A DNA stretch of 64,000 nt, taken from positions 3,736,501-3,800,500 of the forward strand of contig NZ_FNTD01000004.1 of NCBI RefSeq assembly GCF_900104815.1, given 5' to 3'. Below the pieces are notes generated by a model that was not told the origin of the DNA, ran no database searches, and saw only the letters and a program-made list of their open reading frames with translations. Shown here one piece after another: positions 17,568 through 29,436 of this stretch (its first letter is position 1; each line of letters opens with the position of its first letter). Both the position numbers and the translations under genes were made by a program. The DNA comes from Streptomyces misionensis. Its GTDB lineage: Bacteria > Actinomycetota > Actinomycetes > Streptomycetales > Streptomycetaceae.

Positions 17568-17742
17568 CGACGAGCTGCTGACGGTCCCGGACGTCATGGC
17601 GCGTCTCAAGCTCGGCCGCTCCACGGTCTATGACCTCATCCGCTCCCGGCGTCTTCCCTCGATCACCATCGGCCGGTGCCGCCGTATCCCGGCGCGGGCT
17701 GTCCGCGAGTACATCACCACCGAACTGGAGGCAGCCGCCTGA
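17560..17742 (+). CDS. xis: Excisionase (Xis), helix-turn-helix
   Basis: A 60-residue protein with an MerR/HTH_17-type DNA-binding fold: LLTVPDVMARLKLGRSTVYDLI, then RRLPSITIGRCRRIPARAV. It is the excision-directionality protein for the adjacent integrase. It overlaps the rep end by eight bases, and its TGA shares a base with the int ATG, giving the compact rep-xis-int unit of pSAM2-like elements. It appears intact. Confidence 0.88.
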   Translation: MHDDELLTVPDVMARLKLGRSTVYDLIRSRRLPSITIGRCRRIPARAVREYITTELEAAA

Positions 17743-18892
17743 TGGCCCAGCAACGCAAGCGGAATCCCAACGGCGCCGGCACCATCACCAAGCGCAAAGA
17801 CGGCCGGTTCCAGTGCGCGGTCTACGTGCTCCAGCCGGACGGCACCCGCGCCCGCAAGTTCGCCTACGGCAAGACCTGGGCCGAGTGCGACGCCAAACGC
17901 CGAGAACTGCTCGACAAGGTGACCAGGGCGTGCCCGTGCCCACCAAGTCGGCCAAGCTCTCGGAGTGGCTGCCGTACTGGCTGGAGCACTTCATCAAGCC
18001 GAACCGCAAGCGCACGACGTACAGCAAGTACGCGATGCACGTGCGCCTCTACCTCGTGCCGCTGCTCGGCTCCAAGAGCCTGGAGGCGCTGGGACCCCGC
18101 CACGTGCGGACGTTCGTCGCTGAGGTGTCGCGCCGGGCCTCCCCGGCCACGGCCAAGGAGGCGCACCGTGTGCTGCGGACCGCCCTCACCGCGGCCTGCC
18201 GTGAGGAGCTGGTGACGCGGAACGCCGCCTCGCTCGTGGAGGCCCCGAAGGTGCCTCGCCGGGAGCTGACTCCCTGGACGCTGGACGAGACGCTGAGGTT
18301 CCTGGAGGAGGCCCGCCGCGATCCGCTGTACGCCGCCTTCGTCCTGGCGGTCTCCATGGGCCTGCGGCGCGGCGAGATCCTGGGGCTCCGCTGGTCGGAC
18401 GTGGACCTCGAACACCGGGTGTTGCGAATCAGCAATCAGGTGCAGCGCGTGGGCGGGGAGCTGTACGAGGACACCACCAAGAGCGGCCGGGCGCGTCCCG
18501 TGCCCCTCCCCCTGATCTGCCTGGCAGCGCTCCGTTGGCACCGGATGCGGCAGAGGGAGGCTGCGCGGCTCAAGGGGGTCGAGCTGTCCCCGTCCGCGTA
18601 CGTCTTCACCACCCGCACCGGTCGCCCGGTCGACCCGCAGAACATCAACCGGTCGTTCTTCCGCATCACCGCCGCCGCCGGCCTTCGGCGCATCCGTCTG
18701 CACGACGCCCGGCACGGCTGCGCCACGCTCCTCACCGCGGCCGGTGTCGCGCCCCGCGTCGTGATGGAGATCCTGGGCCACAGCCAGATCAGCATCACCA
18801 TGGACGTCTACACGCACGTGGCCTCGGACACGCAGCGCGAGGCCATCAGCCACATGGATCGCCTGCTCAGGCGCCGTCTCGACCGTGAGTGA
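17742..18892 (+). pseudogene. int: Tyrosine integrase, single frameshift
   Basis: Site-specific recombinase for the tRNA-Thr att site. ATG 17742 reads MAQQRKRNPNGAG... to ELLDKVTR at about 17927, where one G appears to be missing (AGGGCGTG instead of AGGGGCGTG). The remainder continues in the +2 frame as VPVPTKSAKLSEWLPYWLEHF to the stop at 18892. The SAM-like core-binding domain and the catalytic set are all present after the shift: Arg (SMGLRRGEIL), Lys (TKSGRARPVP), HxxRH (LHDARHG), His (LGHSQ) and Tyr (MDVYTHV). As written it cannot make a full product without frameshifting. A sequencing error should be excluded. Confidence 0.82.
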
Positions 18893-18899
18893 CCGCCCG

Positions 18900-18922
18900 C
18901 GTTGATGTCATCCGTGGATGCC
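18900..18922 (+). repeat. Putative integrase arm-type site, right
   Basis: Same pattern and orientation as 11945-11967 (GTTGATGTCA, two bases, CGTGGATG). It lies immediately after int and 51 bases from attR. Confidence 0.55.
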
Positions 18923-18957
18923 GAACGCCCCGGACCGATCACCGGCCGGGGCGTTCG
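18922..18957. terminator. Hairpin after int and tRNA-Thr
   Basis: CGAACGCCCCGG (18922-18933) pairs perfectly with CCGGGGCGTTCG (18946-18957), 12-base loop. It lies downstream of both int (plus) and the tRNA (minus), so the element appears to supply a replacement terminator for the tRNA. Confidence 0.8.
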
Positions 18958-18972
18958 CGCTGTTCAACCCAA

Positions 18973-19015
18973 GAGCCCCCTGTCGGATTCGAACCGACGA
19001 CCTTCGCTTTACAAG
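18973..19015. repeat. Right attachment site core (attR)
   Basis: 43 bases identical to 11819-11861. It overlaps the 3' part of the intact tRNA-Thr gene, so integration left the tRNA functional. Confidence 0.95.
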
Positions 19016-19047
19016 AGCGGCGCTCTGACCAGCTGAGCTAAGGAGGC
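18974..19047 (-). tRNA. tRNA-Thr (anticodon TGT)
   Basis: A 74-base cloverleaf on the minus strand. The acceptor stem is GCCTCCT with AGGGGGC (one G-U pair). The D arm is GCTC...GAGC, the anticodon loop CTTGTAA gives TGT, and the T arm is GTCGG TTCGAAT CCGAC. No CCA is encoded. The outermost anticodon-stem pair is a C-A mismatch. It is the integration target of the element. Confidence 0.93.
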
Positions 19048-19264
19048 CTGGTCCGCGTCTGTGCGGACCTGCCTGTGCAGTGTACCCACGTCGCCTCGTG
19101 GGCCTGTCGAGAATTTCCCCGAAGTTCACAGCCGCCCATGTACTGACAGACCGGTGATCGCCGGGTACCGTCTCGGTTCAGTTCACTCGCGTGGACTACG
19201 CCAACCACCTTCCTACAACGGATCGTCCGGCACGTTCCTGCCGGTAGAAGGGGGCCCATTCACC

Positions 19265-20401
<1,137 letters not shown>

Positions 20402-20410
20402 GCACCGTCC

Positions 20411-20446
20411 GAAGAGGGCCCCGCGGTGCGCCGCGGGGCCCTCTTC
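20411..20446. terminator. Strong hairpin terminator after msiK
   Basis: A perfect 16-bp stem, GAAGAGGGCCCCGCGG with CCGCGGGGCCCTCTTC, and a TGCG loop. Confidence 0.92.
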
Positions 20447-20561
20447 GCATGATCGTTCCGGGCGCGGCCGTCAACCCCCTACCCCGAAAACCGTCGTTTC
20501 TCATCCCCCGTAAGAGTGACTGACCGTCCTGGTGGCATTACCGACCGCTACCCTCACACGC

Positions 20562-21020
20562 GTGAAGCACTCACTCACCACTCAGACGCGACGCAGCCAC
20601 CGGGGCCCTGCCCGCCGGGTCGGCCGCTCCCTCGCCCTCGTCCTGCCCGTCGTCCTGGTGCTCTCGGGAACCCTCGCGGTCACCCGGGTCAACTGGACGG
20701 GAAGCCCCGCCAGCTCGGTGCTCACCGCCTCGGACGTCATCTCGGCGGAGGCCGCCCCCAAGGCGGTCGCCCACGCCCCCGAGGACGTGCTGCGGGACCG
20801 CCTGATGAGCGAGCTGCACGAGAAGAACCCGGGCGTGGTCCTCACCCACCTCCAGGAGGCCGTCAACGGCCGCCCGTCGCTCGCCCGGCACTGCTCCGCC
20901 ATCGCCCGCGCCCTCGGCAAGGCCGCGGTGCGCATCTACGGCGCCGCGCGCGCCCAGTCGTACGCCCGCCCGGTGTGCGACACCTCCTTCGCCACCGGGG
21001 TGCTGGCCGCACGCGGCTGA
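20562..21020 (+). CDS. Membrane-anchored conserved protein of unknown function
   Basis: A 152-residue protein with a basic N terminus (KHSLTTQTRRSHRG) and one hydrophobic helix (SLALVLPVVLVLSGTLAV), then an exported helical domain with two Cys (LARHCSAIAR and ARPVCDTSF) that could form a disulfide. GTG 20562 is preferred to GTG 20532 because it begins a normal signal-anchor; neither has a strong ribosome site. It sits between msiK and the nucleotidyltransferase gene. No known domain was recognised. Confidence 0.6.
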   Translation: MKHSLTTQTRRSHRGPARRVGRSLALVLPVVLVLSGTLAVTRVNWTGSPASSVLTASDVISAEAAPKAVAHAPEDVLRDRLMSELHEKNPGVVLTHLQEAVNGRPSLARHCSAIARALGKAAVRIYGAARAQSYARPVCDTSFATGVLAARG

Positions 21021-21053
21021 ACCCCGCTCGGGGCGCCACGTACAGTGCGGTTC

Positions 21054-21785
21054 ATGACCCATCCGAACGCCGCGTCGCGCCCCACCCAAGCCGTGATCCT
21101 GGCCGGCGGCCAGGGCTCCCGGCTGCGTCCGTACACCGACGACCGGCCCAAGCCGATGGTCGAGATCCCCGGCACGGGCACCCCGATCATCGGCCACCAG
21201 CTCACCTGGCTCGCCGAGGAGGGTGTGACGGACGTGGTGGTCTCCTGCGGCCACCTCGCCGACGTCCTCCAGGACTGGCTGGACTCGGCCCAGCTGCCGG
21301 TCTCCGTGCGCACCGTCGTGGAGACCGAGCCCCTCGGCCGCGGCGGCGGACTCAAGTTCGCCGCCGCGCACCTCCCCCACCCCGACCGGCCCTGGTACGC
21401 CACCAACGGCGACATCTGGACCCGCTTCTCGCTGCGGGACATGGCCGACTTCCACACCGAGCGGGACGCCGTGGCGACACTGGCGCTGGCCCGGCCCCGC
21501 ATCCCCTGGGGCGCGGTGAAGACCGACGGCTTCGGCCACATCACCGACTTCATCGAGGCGCCGCCGTCCACGTTCGAGATCAACGCCGGTGTGTACGTGT
21601 TCTCACCGGGGTTCACCGCGCTGCTGCCCGAGCGGGGCGACCACGAGCGCACCACGTTCCCGGGTCTCGCCCGGGAACGGAAGCTCGCCGGGTTCCCGCT
21701 GCCGCAGGGGGCGTACTGGAGGGCCATCGACACGGCGAAGGATCTGACCGAGGCGGCCAAGGAGTTGGCCGGGCTGGGCCGGTAG
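21054..21785 (+). CDS. Sugar-1-phosphate nucleotidyltransferase family protein
   Basis: A 243-residue enzyme of the NTP_transferase family, likely making an NDP-sugar from a sugar-1-phosphate. The signature LAGGQGSRLRPYTDDRPKPMVEI is at the N terminus, with YATNGDIWT (metal-binding region) near residue 115. It is shorter than full GDP-mannose pyrophosphorylases because the C-terminal left-handed helix is absent. ATG 21054 (MTHPNAASRPTQAVILAGG) is used; GTG 21045 is possible. A terminator follows. The exact sugar is not determinable. Confidence 0.83.
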   Translation: MTHPNAASRPTQAVILAGGQGSRLRPYTDDRPKPMVEIPGTGTPIIGHQLTWLAEEGVTDVVVSCGHLADVLQDWLDSAQLPVSVRTVVETEPLGRGGGLKFAAAHLPHPDRPWYATNGDIWTRFSLRDMADFHTERDAVATLALARPRIPWGAVKTDGFGHITDFIEAPPSTFEINAGVYVFSPGFTALLPERGDHERTTFPGLARERKLAGFPLPQGAYWRAIDTAKDLTEAAKELAGLGR

Positions 21786-21810
21786 CACCGAGCGCGCGCC
21801 GTACAGGACG

Positions 21811-21841
21811 GGGCCCCCGCACCGGGCAGGTGCGGGGGCCC
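21811..21841. terminator. Hairpin terminator
   Basis: A perfect 13-bp stem, GGGCCCCCGCACC with GGTGCGGGGGCCC, 5-base loop. It lies between convergent genes. Confidence 0.9.
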
Positions 21842-21858
21842 TCTTCCGTGGCGTCACC

Positions 21859-23547
21859 TCAGCCCAACAGGCCGCCGACCAGGCCCGGTTCACCGGTGGA
21901 GCCGCCGCCGGAGGTGGTGGCGCCGCCCGGGGAGGTGCCGCCGGAGGTGGCGGTGCCGCCGCCCGTGCTGGTCGGGCCGGCCGTGGTGCTGGGGGCGCCG
22001 CCGGTGGGCGCGGACTGGCGGGGCGGGAGCTGGCCCGTGGTGCCCTGTGTCTGGCTGGGCGTGGTCGTCGTACCGCCCGCGCTGTGCGTCGCGCCCGGGG
22101 TGCCGGCCGCACCGGACGGGCTCGCGCCGGTCGTGGCGCCGCCCGAGGGGGAGGCGGGGGCCGAGGGGGTGTGCTTCCGCTTGGTGCCGGGCTCGCCCGG
22201 GAGCGGGGAGCCGGGGACGTTGTTGCGGGGGGCCTCGCCGGGGCCGGGGACGACCACCCGGCTGGAGTCGCGGACCGCGCCGCCGAGCAGCGAGCCGACC
22301 AGCAGGGTGAGGCCGACGGTGAGCGCGGTGATCAGTGCGCCGCGGCGCAGCACGTAGCGGCGCAGCTCCCAGATGTCGGAGCGCGGGCCGAGCCGCCGCC
22401 AGGCGCTGCCCGCGAGCCGGCCGTCCACCGAGTAGACGGGGGCACCGGCGATGATCAGCGGGGACCAGGCGGCCAGATAGATGATGTCGGGGGCGTCGTA
22501 CGCCGGGACGGTCTTCCAGCTGACGGTTACGATCAGCGCGGCCGACAGCAGCGCGCCGACCACCGCGGCGACCCGCTGCCAGCAGCCGAGGATCGTCAGC
22601 ACGCCCACCACGACCTGGAGGAACGCGATCACGAGGCCCGAGCCGACCGGGTGGTGCAGGGCGACCTGGCGCAGCGGCTCGGCGACGTCCCAGGGGTGCA
22701 GGGTGTTGAGCCAGGTGACCATGGAGCCGCGCTTGCCACCGTCGAAGTAGACGGGGTCGCACAGCTTGCCCATGCCGGCGTAGATGGAGATGAAGCCCAG
22801 GAAGATGCGCAGCGGGAGCAGCACCACGCCGAGGTTCATCCGGCGGCCGGGGTAGTAGGCGTGCCTGCCCGGGTCGTCGGCGGCCCGCTTGGCGGAGCGC
22901 GGGGCGTCGGGGTCGTACTCCTCGGCGAGCGGGTGGGATCCGGTGTCCTCGTCGTACCCGTCGTACTCGCCGTACTCGTCATGGGACCCGAACCCGGGCC
23001 GGGCGTACGGCTGTTGGTCGTAGGAGCCGGTGCGCATATGGGGCAGCAGGCGGGTGCCGCCGTCGTCGGCCGCGGTGCGCTGGTGGCCGACGACGGGGGT
23101 CTCGACGGTCTCGCCGAGCGCGTCGTAGGCGTCGCCGTAGTCGGTGGTGCCGACGCGCGGGATGACCCGGGTGGCGCCGGTGTCGGACTCGTCGGCGTGG
23201 CCGACGATGCTGCCCCGCACGGCCTGGAGGAGCCGGTGGGCGCCGGTGTCGTCGGGGGCGGACTTGCCGCTCCACACGAGGGGGCGGCGACGGCCGGCAC
23301 CGGCCCTGCCCGCCGGGCCCGCGACGGGCATCCGGGCGGTGTCCTGGCCGGCGCTGAGGTGACGGGCGATCCGCGGCGACCGGGTGCGCCGGGCCGACGC
23401 GCCCAGCTGCACGCGGAAGCTGGCGTGGTTGACGATGACCTGCGCCGGATCGCTCGGCACCTTCACCATGCTCAGCGCGGGAGCGTCGTCGAATCCCGAC
23501 GAGCGGTCCCCCGTGGGTGTGCGGGGTGTTCTGGTGTCCACACTCAT
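21859..23547 (-). CDS. DoxX-family membrane protein with long disordered tails
   Basis: A 562-residue protein in three parts. Residues 1 to about 235 are charged and low complexity, with Tyr/Asp-rich segments (DEYGEYDGYDEDTG). The middle has a DoxX membrane domain (NLGVVLLPLRIFLGFISIYAGMGKLCDP, then four or so helices). The last ~130 residues after a final helix (ALITALTVGLTLLVGSLLGG) are Gly/Ser/Thr/Pro repeats, probably cell-wall spanning. DoxX proteins are quinone-interacting or redox membrane proteins. The tails suggest protein-protein contacts. It faces the nucleotidyltransferase gene across a terminator. Confidence 0.82.
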   Translation of the reverse strand: MSVDTRTPRTPTGDRSSGFDDAPALSMVKVPSDPAQVIVNHASFRVQLGASARRTRSPRIARHLSAGQDTARMPVAGPAGRAGAGRRRPLVWSGKSAPDDTGAHRLLQAVRGSIVGHADESDTGATRVIPRVGTTDYGDAYDALGETVETPVVGHQRTAADDGGTRLLPHMRTGSYDQQPYARPGFGSHDEYGEYDGYDEDTGSHPLAEEYDPDAPRSAKRAADDPGRHAYYPGRRMNLGVVLLPLRIFLGFISIYAGMGKLCDPVYFDGGKRGSMVTWLNTLHPWDVAEPLRQVALHHPVGSGLVIAFLQVVVGVLTILGCWQRVAAVVGALLSAALIVTVSWKTVPAYDAPDIIYLAAWSPLIIAGAPVYSVDGRLAGSAWRRLGPRSDIWELRRYVLRRGALITALTVGLTLLVGSLLGGAVRDSSRVVVPGPGEAPRNNVPGSPLPGEPGTKRKHTPSAPASPSGGATTGASPSGAAGTPGATHSAGGTTTTPSQTQGTTGQLPPRQSAPTGGAPSTTAGPTSTGGGTATSGGTSPGGATTSGGGSTGEPGLVGGLLG

Positions 23548-23675
23548 CTAACCGAGTGACGTGGAGTTAGGACACTGCTTTGACCGGCCGGATGTGTCCG
23601 GGCCCCGTCAAAGCAGCGTCGCACGCCATATGGACGCCGGAATTCCCGCGTAAGGGTGAAGTTCCGGACGGGTGT

Positions 23676-24620
23676 TCAGGCGCGTCGGCGGGCGGCCTCG
23701 TACAGCACGATGCCCGCGGCCACACCGGCGTTCAGGGACTCGGCGCCGCCCGGCATCGGGATGCGCACCCGGACGTCGCAGGTCTCGCCGACCAGCCGGG
23801 ACAGGCCCTTGCCCTCGCTGCCGACCACGATCACGACCGGGCCCTGGAGGGCGTCCAGGTCGCCGAGTTCGGCCTCGCCGTCCGCGGCCAGACCGACCAC
23901 CGTGAGCCCGGCCTTCTTGTACTGCTCCAGCGCCCGGGTGAGGTTGGTGGCGCGGGCCACCGGGGTGCGGGCGGCGGTGCCGGCGGAGGTCTTCCAGGCG
24001 CCCGCGGTCATGCCGGCCGAGCGGCGCTCGGGCACGACCACGCCGTGCCCGCCGAAGGCGGAGACGGAGCGGACGACCGCGCCGAGGTTGCGCGGGTCGG
24101 TGACCCCGTCGAGCGCCACGACCAGCGGGTCCTCGCCCTCGTCGGCGGCGGCGTCGAGCAGGTCCTCCGGGTGCGCGTACTCGTACGGCGGGACCTGGAG
24201 GACCAGGCCCTGGTGGTTCAGGCCGTTGGTCATCCGGTCCAGCTCGGGGCGCGGGGCCTCCATCAGGTTGATGCCGCCGCGCTCGGCGACGAGCTGGAGG
24301 GCCTCGCGGACGCGCTCGTCGTTGTCGATGAACTGCTGCACGTACAGGGTGTTCGCGGGCACGCCCTCGCGCAGCGCCTCGACCACCGGGTTACGGCCGA
24401 CGACCAGCTCGGACGTGGACCTGCCGCCGCCCCTGCGCTGCTGCGGGCGGCCGCCCTGCGCGCGCCGGGCCTTGGCCGCGGCGGCACGCTGCTTGGCGTG
24501 GCCCTTGCGCATCTCGGCGGGCGGGGTCGGGCCCTTGCCCTCCAGGCCCCGGCGCCGCTGGCCGCCACTGCCGACCTGCGCGCCCTTCTTGCCGGACATG
24601 CGGCGGTTGTTCGCGGCCAT
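23676..24620 (-). CDS. rlmB: 23S rRNA (guanosine-2'-O)-methyltransferase RlmB
   Basis: A 314-residue SpoU/TrmH methyltransferase that 2'-O-methylates a conserved 23S rRNA guanosine using AdoMet. A basic, disordered N-terminal extension of about 65 residues ([27 protein letters not shown] start of the fold) is followed by a substrate-binding domain and the knotted SPOUT domain. The knotted domain has motif 1 [10 protein letters not shown], motif 2 [14 protein letters not shown] and motif 3 [18 protein letters not shown]. Directly downstream of cysS in the same orientation, as in other Streptomyces. Confidence 0.92.
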   Translation of the reverse strand: MAANNRRMSGKKGAQVGSGGQRRRGLEGKGPTPPAEMRKGHAKQRAAAAKARRAQGGRPQQRRGGGRSTSELVVGRNPVVEALREGVPANTLYVQQFIDNDERVREALQLVAERGGINLMEAPRPELDRMTNGLNHQGLVLQVPPYEYAHPEDLLDAAADEGEDPLVVALDGVTDPRNLGAVVRSVSAFGGHGVVVPERRSAGMTAGAWKTSAGTAARTPVARATNLTRALEQYKKAGLTVVGLAADGEAELGDLDALQGPVVIVVGSEGKGLSRLVGETCDVRVRIPMPGGAESLNAGVAAGIVLYEAARRRA

Positions 24621-24722
24621 GAGTCATCCGTTCCGTGAGCTTCGTTCGTACGTACGTCTTATGCAGTGTGCCGCCCGGGAGGCCGGGCGGCACAATCGAT
24701 CAAGGGCCGGGCGGCCCGGCGG

Positions 24723-26123
<1,401 letters not shown>

Positions 26124-26217
26124 CACTCCAGGGTAGTGGGCGCGGGCCAGTGCCTCACGCCCCTTCCCCTCTTTACCGCACCGCGCGCTCCTCGCCGGCG
26201 CACCCGCGCGTCGCCCC

Positions 26218-26622
26218 TCAGAGGCGGCCGACGACCTTGCGCGGGGTGATCCGCACCACCACCCGATCGGCGTCGTGCACCGAGTCCGGGTTGAACTCGG
26301 CGTACTTCTTGCCGGTGTACTTGAGGCTCAGTTCGTCGATGAGGTCCCGCGCGCCCTCGGCGGTCATCTCGGCGGTGCCGCGGATCTCGGCGTACTCGTA
26401 GGGCTGTTCGGGGTCCATGACGGTCACGGTGACGCGGGGGTCGCGGTCGAGGTTCTTCTTCTTGCGGCGGTCGACCGTGGTGGAGAAGAGGAGGTCGTCG
26501 CCGTCCCGCTTCACCCAGACCGGGGACATCTGCGGGCTGCCGTCGGGCTGGACGGTGCCGACGACGATGAACACCTTGCCGTCGAGCAGGGACTTGAGCC
26601 GGTCGGACAGGGCGGCGGGCAT
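26218..26622 (-). CDS. PPOX-class split-barrel flavin/F420-dependent enzyme
   Basis: A 134-residue pyridoxamine-phosphate-oxidase-like split barrel. KVFIVVGTVQPDGSPQMSPVWVKRDGDDLLFSTT is the typical cofactor-binding opening, followed by RKKKNLDRDPRVTVTVMD. In actinomycetes this subfamily often binds F420. ATG 26622 has GGAGG at good spacing and starts MPAALSDRLK; longer in-frame starts are not needed. It is monocistronic between ispF and cysS, same strand. Confidence 0.85.
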   Translation of the reverse strand: MPAALSDRLKSLLDGKVFIVVGTVQPDGSPQMSPVWVKRDGDDLLFSTTVDRRKKKNLDRDPRVTVTVMDPEQPYEYAEIRGTAEMTAEGARDLIDELSLKYTGKKYAEFNPDSVHDADRVVVRITPRKVVGRL

Positions 26623-26705
26623 GGGTACCTCCGGAAAGCCGTGGACGTGACTCTCCGGGTACCCTCGCACGCGCTCGGCTCACCCGCACCAGGAGGGCGC
26701 GGGGT

Positions 26706-27203
26706 TCAGGCCACCCTCGCGACCAGCGCCGTCGCCACCGCCATCAGCCCCTCGTCGCGCCCCGGGAAGCCGAGGCCGTCCGTGGTGGCGCCGGAGACGG
26801 AGACCGGTGCGCCGGCCGCCTCGGAGAGGATCTTCTGCGCCTCGTCCCGGCGCTTGCCGATCTTCGGCCGGGGGCCGATCACCTGGACGGCGACGTTGCC
26901 GATGGTGAAGCCCGCCGCGCGCACGATCCGGGCGGCCTCGGTGAGCAGCGTGACGCCGGACGCGCCGGACCACTCGGGCCGTCCGGTGCCGAAGTGCTGC
27001 CCCAGGTCACCGAGGCCGGCCGCGGAGAAGAGGGCGTTGCAGGCGGCGTGCGCGACCACGTCCGCGTCGGAGTGCCCGGCGAGTCCCGATCCCTCGCCCT
27101 CCCACTTCAGGCCGGCGCACCACAGCTCGCGGCCCTCCTCGAAGGCGTGGATGTCGGTGCCGATGCCGACTCGGGGGAGCATCGGGGTGGTCTCAGAAGC
27201 CAT
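26706..27203 (-). CDS. ispF: 2-C-methyl-D-erythritol 2,4-cyclodiphosphate synthase
   Basis: A 165-residue MEP-pathway enzyme that cyclises CDP-ME 2-phosphate to MEcPP with loss of CMP. The metal-binding motif GTDIHAF, the helix [16 protein letters not shown] and the substrate loop ([12 protein letters not shown]) are present. The C-terminal [14 protein letters not shown] matches the family. Its start overlaps the end of ispD by 11 bases, so the two are co-translated. Confidence 0.95.
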   Translation of the reverse strand: MASETTPMLPRVGIGTDIHAFEEGRELWCAGLKWEGEGSGLAGHSDADVVAHAACNALFSAAGLGDLGQHFGTGRPEWSGASGVTLLTEAARIVRAAGFTIGNVAVQVIGPRPKIGKRRDEAQKILSEAAGAPVSVSGATTDGLGFPGRDEGLMAVATALVARVA

Positions 27204-28002
27204 CGTTCAGCCTCCTGCGGGCCAGGACCGCCTCGGCGAGGACCAGGTCGAGCGGGCGGGTCACCTTGAACGCCTCCTCGTGACCGGGCACGGTCACCAC
27301 GGGCAGGCCCAGCTTCTCCACCATGCCGGCGTCGTCGGTCACGTCGTCGGTCACGGTCTCGTGGGCGCGCAGCAGGGTCGCGCGGTCGAAGCCCTGGGGC
27401 GTCTGGACGGCACGCAGCCGGGCCCGCTCGGGCGTGGCGACGACCGGCTCGGGCGCGCCGGGCTCGGTGGCCGGTTCGACCTCCTTGACGGTGTCGGCCA
27501 GCGGCAGCGCGGGCACCACGGCGGGGGCGCCGTCGCGCACGGCCTCGATGACGGCGTCGACCGTGTCGACCGGGACCAGGGGGCGGGCCGCGTCGTGGAC
27601 GAGGACGACGCCGTACTCGGGCGGCAGGGCGGCGAGCCCCAGCCGGACCGATTCCTGGCGGCTCTCCCCGCCGGGCACCACCACGAAGTCGGTGCTCCCC
27701 CGGCCGCCGCCGGGCGTGCCCCCGGGCAGCGCGTGCGCGTCGAGCAGGGACTTGACCTCGGCGGAACCGTCCGGCGGGGCCACGACGATGACCAGGGAGA
27801 CATGGCGGGAGGCGGCCAGCGCGCGGACCGCGTGGATGAGCATGGGCGTGCCGTTCAGCGCGCGCAGCGCCTTGGGTGCGCCGGGGCCGAGCCGTACGCC
27901 CCGGCCGGCGGCGGGAATCACGGCGGCGACGGGGGTGGCGACGGGGGTGGCGGCGGGCGCGAAGGGCGGTTGCGCGGGCGAGGGACGCGATTCGTCAGAC
28001 AT
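27193..28002 (-). CDS. ispD: 2-C-methyl-D-erythritol 4-phosphate cytidylyltransferase
   Basis: A 269-residue enzyme converting MEP and CTP to CDP-ME. The nucleotide-binding signature [21 protein letters not shown] is at residues ~29-50. [12 protein letters not shown] and [11 protein letters not shown] are also family motifs. The first ~28 residues ([20 protein letters not shown]) are a proline/alanine-rich extension, so the true start may be a little downstream. It heads the ispD-ispF pair. Confidence 0.93.
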   Translation of the reverse strand: MSDESRPSPAQPPFAPAATPVATPVAAVIPAAGRGVRLGPGAPKALRALNGTPMLIHAVRALAASRHVSLVIVVAPPDGSAEVKSLLDAHALPGGTPGGGRGSTDFVVVPGGESRQESVRLGLAALPPEYGVVLVHDAARPLVPVDTVDAVIEAVRDGAPAVVPALPLADTVKEVEPATEPGAPEPVVATPERARLRAVQTPQGFDRATLLRAHETVTDDVTDDAGMVEKLGLPVVTVPGHEEAFKVTRPLDLVLAEAVLARRRLNDGF

Positions 28003-28336
28003 CGGTTCCTGTCAGGTTTGTGTGCTCGACCTAGTTGGGTATGGCCTGGAGGAGTGCCGGGCGCGACGCCTTGACCGGACCCTTTCCGTGACCCTGGTCG
28101 AGCCGTCCACCCGGGCCCGGCACACCGAGTATCGGGGGGCCTGCTTCCTTTTCAGGGGCTTCCCGTGTACGGCACGTAGGCGCCGCGGGGACGAAACATG
28201 CCGCAGCGCCCGGCGACAGGTTCCGTGTCATCGGGCACCGCGGCATTTTCGCTGTGCTGCGTGCTGAGAGATGTGCGGGGCGCAGGCGAGTCAGCCGGTC
28301 AGCCGACCGGCCTTCGCCACCCACGGCGCGGGCACG
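28003..28336. other. Intergenic region between carD and ispD
   Basis: About 330 bases with no convincing gene. Short GC-rich dyads occur (around 28180-28250). It likely contains the ispD promoter and the carD terminator. Confidence 0.5.
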
Positions 28337-28819
28337 TCAGGAGGCGAGCACCTCGTCGAGCAGGGCCTCGGCCTTGTCCTCGTTCGTGTTCTCCGCGAGA
28401 GCCAGCTCGCTCACCAGGATCTGGCGGGCCTTCGCGAGCATGCGCTTCTCACCGGCGGACAGTCCGCGCTCGCGCTCACGACGCCACAGGTCACGCACGA
28501 CTTCCGCGACCTTGATGACATCGCCGGAGGCGAGCTTCTCCAGGTTTGCCTTGTAGCGACGGGACCAGTTCGTGGGCTCCTCGGCGTACGGCGCGCGCAG
28601 CACCTCGAAGACCCGGTCCAGCCCGTCCTGACCGACCACATCACGCACGCCGACGAACTCCGCATTGTCCGCTGGCACACGTACCGTCAGGTCACCCTGG
28701 GCGACCTTCAGCACCAAGTAGGTCTTGTCCACGCCTTTGATCTGGCGAGTTTCGATGGCCTCGATCAGCGCGGCCCCGTGATGGGGATAGACCACGGTGT
28801 CGCCAACCTTGAACGTCAT
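28337..28819 (-). CDS. carD: CarD-family RNA polymerase-binding transcription factor
   Basis: A 160-residue CarD/CdnL regulator that stabilises open promoter complexes, notably at rRNA promoters. The N-terminal RNA-polymerase-interacting Tudor-like domain is [23 protein letters not shown] through DLTVRVP. The helical C-terminal DNA-binding domain begins near residue 75 ([17 protein letters not shown], then [21 protein letters not shown]). Length and sequence match the actinobacterial family closely. It is transcribed alone, with a long 5' region. Confidence 0.95.
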   Translation of the reverse strand: MTFKVGDTVVYPHHGAALIEAIETRQIKGVDKTYLVLKVAQGDLTVRVPADNAEFVGVRDVVGQDGLDRVFEVLRAPYAEEPTNWSRRYKANLEKLASGDVIKVAEVVRDLWRRERERGLSAGEKRMLAKARQILVSELALAENTNEDKAEALLDEVLAS

Positions 28820-29436
28820 GTGACAGGTACCCCTTCCGTGGCTATCCAGGGTAACACGGATACGGCGTCTTCTGAATGGCGTTTTCGCAGGTCAGGGCAT
28901 ATCTCGGGGCTTGACAAGTGCAACCGGAACGTGCTGCGCGGGGCCCCGGAAGGCGGGAATTCGCAGGTGGGAGGGGCTGTCCGGACGGGGTGAAACGCGT
29001 ACGTTACACACCTCACGCGCCCACTCCAAGTGGATGAACGTCCCGATTTGTCCGGTTCCTAGCGTACGACTTCCGCTACTCCGTTCGGTGGCCGCGGGGC
29101 GGTGCGGGCCGTTTCCGAAATTGATCGAGGGCCGCCGGACGGGTGATGCCGTGATCAATATCGGGGTTGATCACGCATTCCTTCACGGAGATTTTGCGCG
29201 CGGTTATCCGAATGGCGTAGCCGGCCTCGGCAAAGTGGCTGAAGAGCCACTTGTGACAGGAGTGACCGGTGTACCGACGTTGACGCCGGGTACCCCCACC
29301 TGGCGGGATGCCGGACGCCAGGGGGAGGGTCGGGTGCGGCCGCGCGGGAACGGCTCGGTAACCTGGGGCCGCCGGACAGACACTTAGGGCGGCTTTACAA
29401 GGAAGCCGCCCCTGCGTTCAAGGAGTTGCCGCCGCC
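28820..29436. other. 617-base intergenic region, divergent promoters
   Basis: No convincing gene. It separates carD (minus) from the lipoprotein gene (plus) and contains the strong dyad at 29150-29175. Confidence 0.55.
29150..29175. promoter_or_regulatory. Perfect 9-bp dyad, possible operator
   Basis: CGTGATCAA, eight bases, TTGATCACG. The symmetry and AT-rich centre stand out in this GC-rich DNA. No T run follows, so it looks more like a protein-binding site than a terminator. The binding factor is unknown. Confidence 0.45.

Larger units (their letters stand above)
11819..19015. mobile_element. Integrated AICE-type element in tRNA-Thr, decayed, with cargo
   Basis: The element is bounded by two identical 43-bp copies of the 3' half of the tRNA-Thr gene. 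The int-xis-rep block at the right end is the usual order of pSAM2-like actinomycete integrative and conjugative elements. No FtsK/TraB-type transfer gene is present. rep lacks its N terminus and has a frameshift; int has a frameshift. Cargo on the left: a lipoprotein gene, a 341-residue candidate nuclease and a DUF4231-type membrane protein. Two partly matching sequences lie 84 and 51 bases inside the ends, like integrase arm sites. About 7.2 kb, probably immobile unless helped in trans. Confidence 0.9.
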
